Positions 15,044-20,282 of a stretch of DNA of 20,310 nucleotides are shown piece by piece. The stretch spans positions 1 to 20,310 of IMG/VR virus record IMGVR_UViG_3300010339_000103. The stretch is one strand, 5' to 3'. Made by a program: the position numbers and the translations under genes. Within the stretch, counting starts at the first letter, position 1. Each line of letters opens with the position of its first letter. Under the pieces are notes generated by a model. That model searched no databases. It had not been told where the DNA came from and worked only from the letters and a program-made list of their open reading frames with translations. The DNA is from a virus.

Positions 15044-17793
15044 ATGGGATTCTCCCCAGCCGGAAACCAGCTTTCCAACCTGCCTCAGTCCACGGTAAAG
15101 TTTTCATAGAACTTAACGGAAAACCGTAAACTGTTGATTCCGCGGTAATTATGTATGACAAAAAGTTCCGTGAGAACCTTTGACCTAAGGGTTCTTTAAA
15201 TCTTGCTATATCCGTCAAAGTATGATACTATCATAAGAGACGGAGGAAAGACCTCATGCAAGCCAAAAATAATGGGTACCTCGCAGGAATTCTAGATGGT
15301 GAAGGCTGTATTTCCATTTACATTTCTAAGCGATGGGATAAGAGACAAAACAAATTTGGCTTTCGACCCGTGTTAGAGATTTCAATTTATCAAGCCGATA
15401 AGCGTTTGACGGATTGGCTTCAGTTTCATTATGGTGGTAAATGTTACGAACACACCATGAAAAATTCTACACGACCCGGATATCAATGGATTGCTCCTAG
15501 AGGCAAGGACCGCGAGTTGTTCGTTCTTGAGATGATGCCATATTTAATTCTCAAAAAAGAACAGGCTCTGTTAGCTCTTGAATACCTGAGACTCCCTAGT
15601 ACAGGGGACCGATGTAAAGAGCGATTTGACCTTGCCCGGAAATGTTCCACGTTTAATCGTAAGGCGTCGTCTACGAGTAAGATTGCCGCAAAGTACGAAG
15701 AAGCGATGAAAGCCTTTGAGGAATCCCCAACGACTAATACGCAAGACGTGTCAAGCCCCAAACTTGACTAAAGATAGAGTCTGAACTGCATGGTGACATG
15801 CAGAACGTGACCCCAGTGATGGGGACAACAATAACAAATTTGGAAGGCGCAAACCCCGTTCGTCGCATGCTCGGAACGTCTCGACCTGCCGATGAATTCT
15901 GGTAACCAGTATTTTTAAGCATCTTGTACTGGATATGCGATATTTGACCTAATTGGAGATGTTCATGTACGTTCCGCTGGCCGCTAACACCGTCCAGACT
16001 ACGGAAGGCACTGTGGGTTCTTCCCTCAGCGTCAGCGTACTGACAAATACCGCGACTATCGGTGAATTAATTGCTAGTTCACCGTAAAAACTTGACTATA
16101 TCGGTGGATATCTGCTATACTAAAATAGTAGACAATACCGAGGGAAGACACTATGAACGATAAACATCGTTGGCCGTATGTGGCTGGAATCGTGGATGGT
16201 GAGGGTAGTTTTTCCATCTATTACAACAAACATAGCGAGAATCACAATGCTCGCATTACGATTGGGAATACTTCAATTGAACTAATTAAATATTTGATGC
16301 ATAATTTTGGTGGAAAGTTTTATTCTTTTGACCCAAAAGACATGCACGGATTCAATCGTAAAACTATGCATTCTTGGAGACTCAGTGGGGTGAAGAATAA
16401 AGAGGATTTTATTCTAGGAATTCTTCCACATTTGGTTATCAAGAAAGAGCAAGCAAAGGTTTTCTTAGAGTTTTTGAGAATACCACGTTGTAATCAATGG
16501 TCGCTCAAGACTGATGTTGCAAAAAACAAAGAATTACGCGACAGTCTGATGCATAAATTATCTGCACTTAACCACGGTAGTGAACCTCTAACGACTAATA
16601 CGTCAAGCATCAGCAGCGATGCTGTAAAGATAGAGTCTGAACTCATGGGCGACCATGAGAGTGTCCCTAGTGTGAATTAGGGGACGTTCACGTTCCGTGA
16701 ACAGTCTTAAATCCTAAACAACTTTGATGCAGATTACGCGAACTTTAGTTCGCTCAGTCTTGCAACTGCCATTGATAACACAGTTGAGAACGTTGCCCGT
16801 GAAATGTCGTATCGCCTTGGCGAGTCGTTGTCCGCACTTGTGCGTGCAACCGCTGACGGCGCATCCAGCATTGACGCAAGCGTTCTTACACAACTCGCCC
16901 AGTCCAGCACTTCGAGTTTCACCGCTCTGTCGCTCTCTCAAATCCGTAACAGCGTTCAATCGCTGGCGGGTCGCAGTGTGCGTCCGTTTGATGAAGCTTC
17001 CAAGAGCTTCTCTGGTGTGATCCATCCGTTCGCATTGGGCGACGTGATTGCTGACAACAGCAATGACGCACCAATTGACATTCTCAAGCACACCCCGGTG
17101 GGTTTGATGAAGATGGATTCGCTGGTGTCGGTTGATCTGACCGAAGTTATCGAACTGCCTACAACGGGAGTCCAGTTTTATCAGACTAACCTTGTTACGC
17201 AGACCATTAACTACGGCGGAACTACCGGTCTGACGGCACTTCGCACTTACATCTTCGGGCGTGATGGTATCTTCTCCATTAACCTCGGAGCCAAGGGCGA
17301 CACCGGTTTCGGTGATGGCGAATGGCGTAACATTGAATGTAATATTGTTCAGAATGCGGAGCCAACCGTTGCCGATCCTGAAGGTTTGATCCCTGGATAT
17401 ACAAAGTCTGTCCAGGTTATATCTAGTAAACTAAAAGCGATGTCTGCTACCGCAGGTTGCTAATTGCTAGATAGGCGTAGTCATGTAAGATATTGGGACT
17501 TCTTACAGGGTTCACTTTACTACGTCACTCGGCCCTAAATGATAAGTATTGGGGCGAGTAATAAACCCACTCTGATTGACTTGGAAGCTGAAATGGCTAA
17601 CAAGGCGGAAGCTGAAAGGCACCGTGAGAGACTAAGTGAGCGGGCACCGAAAGGTGATGCGATAGTCCGAACTTGCAGGAATAACAATTGCAAGAGACTA
17701 GCAGAAATGTCTAGTCCCGCTGAAAAGCGAGTAACAATATTGGATACAACTATTAGGATGCGCCAGATTGACGCTGCTTCGGCGATCTCCTAA
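15044..17793 (+). CDS. Major capsid protein, N4-gp56-like, seven exons
   Basis: The capsid protein is rebuilt by joining 15044-15103, 15154-15179, 15843-15912, 15956-16067, 16727-17398, 17496-17536 and 17743-17793. The total is 1032 nt, one open frame, 343 residues. In order the exons give: MGFSPAGN..QSTVKF; YDKKFRENL; KAQTPFVACSERLDLPMNSG; EMFMYVPLAANTVQ..TIGE; YADYANFSSLSLATAIDN through GLIPGW; TSYRVHFTTSLGP; DTTIRMRQIDAASAIS. The NSG plus YVPLAA and TIGEYADY features, and the EGT element, fit the N4-gp56 capsid family (HK97 fold). Only the 672-nt fifth exon is a long ORF by itself; every other exon runs into a stop if read unspliced. The joins were placed with group I rules (U before, G at the intron end, P1 and P10 pairing) and family expectation. 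The ribosome binding site (CAGGTAA) is weak. Confidence 0.8.
15104..15153 (+). other. Miniature intron-like element A (50 nt)
   Basis: The first exon of the capsid gene ends in TTT at 15103 and runs into TAG three bases later than needed; the frame resumes at TAT 15154. P1: exon GUAAAGUUU (15095-15103) pairs with GAACUUAAC (15109-15117), one A.A mismatch, U.G wobble at the splice site. P10: UCAUA (15104-15108) pairs with the 3' exon UAUGA (15154-15158). The element ends in G. In between is one hairpin (CGGAA at 15117-15121 with UUCCG at 15138-15142). There is no room for a group I core. Confidence 0.65.
15203..15246 (+). promoter_or_regulatory. Promoter and SD-hiding hairpin of the intron 1 endonuclease
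   Basis: TTGCTA (15203-15208) and an extended -10, TGATACTAT (TACTAT at 15226-15231), with a 17-base spacer, form a plausible sigma-70-type promoter. The same DNA folds as RNA: TCCGTC (15211-15216) pairs with GACGGA (15239-15244), covering part of the GGAGG ribosome binding site, around an inner TATGAT/ATCATA stem. A message starting at this promoter would lack the 5' half of the outer stem, so the site would be free; read-through capsid mRNA would hide it. Confidence 0.5.
15256..15771 (+). CDS. LAGLIDADG homing endonuclease in intron 1
   Basis: The 171-residue protein has one LAGLIDADG helix, GYLAGILDGEGCISIYIS at residues 7-24, in which DGEG provides the acidic metal ligand. The single motif means it would act as a homodimer. 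FHYGGKCYE, LEMMPYLILKKEQALLALEYLRLP are the other conserved parts of the domain. It would cut intron-less alleles of the capsid gene at the intron insertion site to drive homing. ATG 15256 follows GGAGG nine bases away. The last dozen codons (TTNTQDVSSPKLD) run through the ribozyme's P7, P3 and P8, so protein and RNA core share sequence. It is a paralogue of the endonuclease in intron 2. Confidence 0.9.
   Translation: MQAKNNGYLAGILDGEGCISIYISKRWDKRQNKFGFRPVLEISIYQADKRLTDWLQFHYGGKCYEHTMKNSTRPGYQWIAPRGKDRELFVLEMMPYLILKKEQALLALEYLRLPSTGDRCKERFDLARKCSTFNRKASSTSKIAAKYEEAMKAFEESPTTNTQDVSSPKLD
15913..15955 (+). other. Miniature intron-like element B (43 nt)
   Basis: The capsid frame runs AACCAGTAT and then TTT TAA; it resumes 43 bases later with GAGATGTTC. 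P1: exon CCAGUAU (15906-15912) pairs perfectly with GUACUGG (15926-15932) including a U.G pair at the splice site. P10: AGCAUCUU (15918-15925), directly before it, pairs over eight bases with the 3' exon GAGAUGUU (15956-15963). The last base is G. The rest is one short AUAU-GCG-AUAU hairpin plus a UUGACCUAAUUG tail. No catalytic core can be present. Confidence 0.7.
16092..16145 (+). promoter_or_regulatory. Promoter and SD-hiding hairpin of the intron 2 endonuclease
   Basis: TTGACT (16092-16097), 18 bases, then an extended -10 TGC-TATACT (TATACT at 16116-16121) make a near-consensus sigma-70 promoter. As RNA, TCGGT (16101-16105) pairs with ACCGA (16137-16141) with an inner TACTA/TAGTA stem, overlapping the start of the GAGGGA ribosome binding site. 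The arrangement is the same as in intron 1 and parallels the known control of intron-encoded endonucleases in T4. Confidence 0.6.
16153..16680 (+). CDS. LAGLIDADG homing endonuclease in intron 2
   Basis: A 175-residue protein with the single motif PYVAGIVDGEGSFSIYYN at residues 8-25, followed by FGGKFYSF and ILGILPHLVIKKEQAKVFLEFLRIP, block for block like the endonuclease in intron 1. It would act as a homodimer and recognise the capsid gene at this second site. ATG 16153 follows GAGGGA. The C-terminal part (TTNTSSISSDAVKIESELMGDHES) is read through the P7, P8 and P9 RNA elements. The two endonucleases are clearly related, so one intron or its endonuclease gene may have arisen from the other by transposition. 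Confidence 0.9.
   Translation: MNDKHRWPYVAGIVDGEGSFSIYYNKHSENHNARITIGNTSIELIKYLMHNFGGKFYSFDPKDMHGFNRKTMHSWRLSGVKNKEDFILGILPHLVIKKEQAKVFLEFLRIPRCNQWSLKTDVAKNKELRDSLMHKLSALNHGSEPLTTNTSSISSDAVKIESELMGDHESVPSVN
17399..17495 (+). other. Short intron-like element 3 (97 nt)
   Basis: The capsid exon ends CCTGGAT at 17398. P1: CCUGGAU pairs with GUCCAGG (17410-17416), U.G at the splice site. P10: AAGUCU (17404-17409) pairs with the 3' exon GGACUU (17496-17501). The exons join as GGA-T/GG-ACT, giving GWTSYRVHF. The body folds as one domain: UAUCUAG (17420-17426) with CUAGAUA (17467-17473), enclosing AGCGA/UUGCU and UCUGC/GCAGG stems. I find no P7/P3/P8 arrangement, and 97 nt is below the size of any complete group I intron I know. 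Confidence 0.65.
17537..17742 (+). ncRNA. Group I intron 4, ORF-less (206 nt)
   Basis: The exon CTCG-G-CCCU pairs with GGGG-CGAG (17551-17558; one bulged G, U.G at the splice site), and GUAUU just before it pairs with the 3' exon GAUAC (P10). Core: GACTA (17630-17634) with TAGTC (17663-17667) forms P7; CACC-GAAA-GGTG (17645-17656) is P8 with a GNRA loop; CTTGCA/TGCAAG and ACTAG/CTAGT are 3' hairpins. It ends in G, and joining gives SLGP-DTTIRMRQ. This is a compact but complete-looking group I intron. Confidence 0.85.
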
Positions 17794-17818
17794 CTTGACA
17801 ATGTGGTATAGTAATTTA

Positions 17819-17862
17819 GGCATATGCCTATTTTGAGAAGGGTGGGTGCCTAACCACCCACC
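17819..17862 (+). other. Hairpins between capsid and HNH genes
   Basis: A perfect 10-base palindrome, GGCATATGCC (17819-17828), is followed by a strong stem, GGTGGGT (17841-17847) with ACCCACC (17856-17862). There is no U-tract after the stem, so it is unlikely to be an efficient intrinsic terminator; it may mark the 3' end of the capsid message or slow transcription. The next gene starts 27 bases later. Confidence 0.4.
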
Positions 17863-17888
17863 TAACTCAATCCCTGTTAGGAGGGAAA

Positions 17889-18518
17889 ATGAAAGCGCAT
17901 TCGGAAGAAGTACGTCAAAAGACTTTAGAATTATTGCGTCAACAGCGAAGCATGCAGGAAATATCTACCCGAACAGGGATATCTGTAGGTACGATAGAAG
18001 ATTGGGCTGCTGAGTGGCGAAAAGACGGAATGCTTGTTGAATACAAGCAAGAGGGTTCGAGATTTATAAAACATGCTCAACATCTGTCAAAAGGTTATTA
18101 CAAGTGCATTCGAAAGAGATATAATGGAATGCGCTGGACAGATAAGATGTTGAATCGCCAGTTTGGATTTGATAATATTTTACAAGCGATTCATTACTAT
18201 TTGAAGAATGGTCATCCTAGACCCTGTGCGTACTGTGGGAGATTCCCCGGTATCGGTAAAGTGTGGGGGCTAGACAGGATTAATTCTTCTTTAGGACATG
18301 TACCTGGAAATTTGGTCCCTTGTTGCAGTTCTCATTTCGAAAGCCCGCAACTTTCCTGCCAAGCCAGCAAATCAAAATTTTCATTGCTGTTTTGGATGGA
18401 AAGTAGTATGTCACGGGCTAACGGTGGAATTGTTCCGTTTCGTGTTGTAGAACAGCGGTTAGAGAGAATCTATACGCTGGCGAAAGAACTTGGTTCATTT
18501 GAACCAGAAAAGGAATAA
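17889..18518 (+). CDS. HNH endonuclease with N-terminal helix-turn-helix
   Basis: Residues about 5-45 look like a helix-turn-helix (EVRQKTLELLRQQRSMQEIS, then TGISVGTIEDW). The nuclease part has CAYCG near residue 113, then GLDRINSSLGHVPGNLVPCC, the core of phage HNH homing nucleases: DR...N...Y/HxPxN...CC. After PCCSS there is an extra HFESPQLS before CQASKSKFSLLFW, so the second CxxC is stretched. It is still one open frame of 209 residues. ATG 17889 follows TTAGGAGGG. It is a free-standing endonuclease gene next to the last capsid intron, a usual place for enzymes that promote spread of neighbouring introns. Confidence 0.8.
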   Translation: MKAHSEEVRQKTLELLRQQRSMQEISTRTGISVGTIEDWAAEWRKDGMLVEYKQEGSRFIKHAQHLSKGYYKCIRKRYNGMRWTDKMLNRQFGFDNILQAIHYYLKNGHPRPCAYCGRFPGIGKVWGLDRINSSLGHVPGNLVPCCSSHFESPQLSCQASKSKFSLLFWMESSMSRANGGIVPFRVVEQRLERIYTLAKELGSFEPEKE

Positions 18519-18519
18519 T

Positions 18520-19119
18520 ATGGCAAATCCCAATCCACAACATACCCCTACGGACGGTTTTAATGTAGCAGCGTATGTTCAAGTCACAGGTACTAACGTT
18601 GTTAATAATAGCGGTGGTTCCTCAGCAACACAAGGCACAGCAGGTTTTCCGTTGGGCCAAGGTATTGGCGCAGCGCCTTCTTCGAAGCACCCCGTTGCAC
18701 AGTATGAACTGACTCTTAGTTTGTCTAGTGCGTTGGCCGGTCCTACGGGATACACTGTTCAGTATTATAACACTTGTCAGTTGACAACTGTTCTAAAAGA
18801 TGTAGCAAATACTTCATATACTCCGGCAGGTTCGCCAGTATACAAGTCTTATGGCAACCCCGCATTCTCGGGCTACAATCCGAGTAATGCTATCAGTGGA
18901 AATGGTTTACTCAAAAATCAAGTGGCATATTCTGCACTAATTGCGTCAGTTTCTGGAAGTGGTTTGGTTACGAGTCTTCATGTAGGCCAAACGATTGTCG
19001 AAGTCCAGTTCCCGACTTTTGATTTTGTCCAGAGTTCCATTGATCCTGAACCAATACAGGCTAGTGGCGATCCCGTGCAGATGATTTACGCTCAAATCAT
19101 TGTAAACGTTATTGCGTAA
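18520..19119 (+). CDS. Probable virion protein downstream of the capsid gene
   Basis: ATG 18520 follows AAAAGGAATAAT and overlaps nothing; an in-frame start 30 bases upstream lies in the HNH gene. The 199-residue product is rich in Gly, Ser, Val and Thr with a beta-rich C-terminal part: YSALIASVSGSGLVTSL, then VGQTIVEVQFPTFDF. That part resembles a bacterial Ig-like (BIG2-type) fold. Such proteins next to the capsid gene are often head decoration or adaptor proteins. Assignment is by composition and position. Confidence 0.6.
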   Translation: MANPNPQHTPTDGFNVAAYVQVTGTNVVNNSGGSSATQGTAGFPLGQGIGAAPSSKHPVAQYELTLSLSSALAGPTGYTVQYYNTCQLTTVLKDVANTSYTPAGSPVYKSYGNPAFSGYNPSNAISGNGLLKNQVAYSALIASVSGSGLVTSLHVGQTIVEVQFPTFDFVQSSIDPEPIQASGDPVQMIYAQIIVNVIA

Positions 19120-19126
19120 TTTGAGA

Positions 19127-19148
19127 GGGGCTGTAGGAATACAGCCCT
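19127..19148 (+). terminator. Strong hairpin, possible terminator
   Basis: GGGGCTGTA (19127-19135) pairs with TACAGCCCT (19140-19148) around a GGAA loop, nine pairs. The following TACTCATTCC is only moderately T-rich, so it may act as a weak terminator or a 3'-end stabiliser. It lies just after the probable virion protein gene. Confidence 0.45.
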
Positions 19149-19172
19149 ACTCATTCCTTGGGGGGAGGAATT

Positions 19173-19463
19173 ATGGACTTGAACAAAGATTTGACTATAC
19201 GAGCACTCATGGAGTCAAATGAGTTGCTTGGACAGATACTTGTGAGATACCGGAGAGCCATTACTTATCTGAGGCAGGAGAACGGCAAACTTCGGAGATT
19301 GAAGAATATTCAGATTCAGAACGACCAGGAGTTTAGAGGTATGTGTCAGGATGACACCGTTGCATTCCCCTATCGGGGATATGAGAAAGAGATTGATACA
19401 GACGTGACTTCGCAGAAAGCGTTATTGCCTGAAGCAAAGTCTAGTCGGATTCGTCATACGTAG
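19173..19463 (+). CDS. Hypothetical coiled-coil-like protein (96 aa)
   Basis: ATG 19173 follows GGGGGGAGGAA, a very strong ribosome binding site; the in-frame TTG 15 bases upstream is inside that site and is not the start. The first half is helical with heptad-like hydrophobic spacing (ELLGQILVRYRRAITYLRQENGKLRRLK), which suggests a coiled coil. The second half is polar. No family is recognised. Confidence 0.6.
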   Translation: MDLNKDLTIRALMESNELLGQILVRYRRAITYLRQENGKLRRLKNIQIQNDQEFRGMCQDDTVAFPYRGYEKEIDTDVTSQKALLPEAKSSRIRHT

Positions 19464-19577
19464 GGCGAGCGAGGCGTTGGCGGTTACTATGGCTGATCCC
19501 CATAGCGGACACTGATTCTGTTCATTGCATGAAAGGCTTATCTTTTGATGGAAGCCTGAGCCAAAGGAGGATAGGCC
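19464..19577 (+). other. Intergenic stretch with two hairpins
   Basis: CTATGG (19487-19492) pairs with CCATAG (19500-19505), and AGGCTT (19534-19539) pairs with AAGCCT (19552-19557). I see no gene, no tRNA and no T-tract. The GGAGG ribosome binding site of the next gene lies at its end. Confidence 0.4.
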
Positions 19578-20282
19578 ATGAGTGCTCTGTCGAATGACGA
19601 TTATATGGAGCGGTGGGAAGCATCTGCGCCTAAAGCCGTAGATAGCAACCCTAATTTAGAGCAAATTAAAAAGTTTCAGGGCACTCGTAACAACGAATCC
19701 GCACCGTGGGAAAATTACATGGTAGATGCGCCGATGACTCCCGAGATGGAAGCCGCCGTCGCAGAGTACGGAACGCATGTTCATGATGATAGTTCCAATC
19801 AGACGAAAGAAGAACTTTGCCGCTGGAAGGAAGGCAACGAAGAAATAGCTAAGGAATATCAGTTTGTAAAACCAGATGAGTATAACGATGTTGATGAGCG
19901 TATGGGACGAATTTTACATTCTTCTGAATTTATCAACATTTTACGGGATAAGGTCAAGATAAAGTGTTGGTACAGGACACACCCCCACCCGGATAAGTTG
20001 ACTCTACTAGTACAAAAAGGTTTTGGTTTAGAAAAGCCTGAAATTGCTTGTTGGGTGCAAAATGGTTTTGCTCCCGAGTTGAGCATTATGCGATTTGATG
20101 AGCATGGTGTTCCCTTGAATGAATCCCATCGTGGTTGGCGAACCTGCATCTTACAACTGATTTTGAAAGGGATGATTACTGAAGAACAAGCAGATAAATA
20201 TTTTGGACCCCCTAAACAAACCGAAGCCTATGAACGGTATAACTCTACTTTACATTCTTGGAGGAATCGTGCCGAAAAATAA
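19578..20282 (+). CDS. Hypothetical phage protein (234 aa)
   Basis: ATG 19578 follows AAAGGAGG. The soluble product has an acidic N-terminal half and a C-terminal half with FINILRDKVKIKCWYRTHPHPDKLTLLV and SHRGWRTCILQLILKGMITEEQADKYFG. The latter, with GWRT-LL-LI--G-I-E--A---FG, is a pattern common in phage proteins encoded between head genes. I know no function for it. Its 3' end overlaps the start of the next gene. Confidence 0.65.
   Translation: MSALSNDDYMERWEASAPKAVDSNPNLEQIKKFQGTRNNESAPWENYMVDAPMTPEMEAAVAEYGTHVHDDSSNQTKEELCRWKEGNEEIAKEYQFVKPDEYNDVDERMGRILHSSEFINILRDKVKIKCWYRTHPHPDKLTLLVQKGFGLEKPEIACWVQNGFAPELSIMRFDEHGVPLNESHRGWRTCILQLILKGMITEEQADKYFGPPKQTEAYERYNSTLHSWRNRAEK

Larger units (their letters stand above)
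15180..15842 (+). ncRNA. Group I intron 1 in the capsid gene (663 nt)
   Basis: The 5' exon AGAACCU pairs with AGGGUUCU just inside the intron, with a U.G pair at the splice site. The last base is G and the exon resumes with G-AAG. The core is visible near the 3' end: GACTA at 15732-15736 and GATAGAGTC at 15773-15781 (P7), GTCAAG/CTTGAC (P8), and two 3' hairpins capped by GUGA tetraloops (CTGCATG/CATGCAG and CCCCA/TGGGG). It encodes a LAGLIDADG endonuclease whose tail overlaps P7-P8. Splicing joins CT to G, giving Leu within ENLKAQTP. Confidence 0.85.
16068..16726 (+). ncRNA. Group I intron 2 in the capsid gene (659 nt)
   Basis: Exon GGUGAAU pairs with GUUCACC (U.G at the splice site), and the intron ends in UUUG; the exons join as GAA-T/AT-GCA to give TIGEYADY, as expected for the family. 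Core pieces are CGACTAATAC and AAGATAGAGTC (P7), GCATC/GATGC (P8), CTCATGG-GCGA-CCATGAG (P9 with a GNRA loop), and two more 3' hairpins (GTCCCTA/TAGGGGAC and GTTCACG/CGTGAAC). It carries the second LAGLIDADG gene. The likely P10 is UUGC with GCAG. Confidence 0.87.

Noticed and set aside
15910-15964. A ribosome hop from TTT (before TAA) to TTC for element B
   Set aside because: TTT and TTC share a tRNA, TAA follows the first and GGAG precedes the second, so it is tempting. But the product would be two residues shorter than the family expects between NSG and YVPL, while the 43-nt removal keeps that length and has 15 consecutive P1/P10 pairs.
16804-17463. Capsid protein as a stand-alone 219-residue ORF
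   Set aside because: The frame upstream of the ATG continues as capsid sequence (YADYANFSSL), no ribosome binding site precedes it, and its last codons are intron sequence. It is an exon, not a gene.
17539-17793. An 84-residue ORF across intron 4 and the last capsid exon
   Set aside because: It is open by chance through the 206-nt group I intron; only its last 16 codons (DTTIRMRQIDAASAIS) are protein-like, and they are the capsid C-terminus in the same frame.
17795-17812. A promoter with TTGACA and TATAGT after the capsid gene
   Set aside because: The two hexamers are only six bases apart, far from the required 16-18; no good -10 lies at the right distance.
18316-18390. A frameshift in the HNH gene after PCCSS
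   Set aside because: The other frames soon stop or give unrelated sequence, while the observed frame goes on to CQASKSKFS and a normal C-terminus. An in-frame insertion of about eight residues explains it better.
19481-19530. A tRNA-Ile-like anticodon stem (TATGG-CTGATCC-CCATA)
   Set aside because: The stem and U33 fit, but position 37 is not a purine and no D arm, T arm or acceptor stem can be formed around it.
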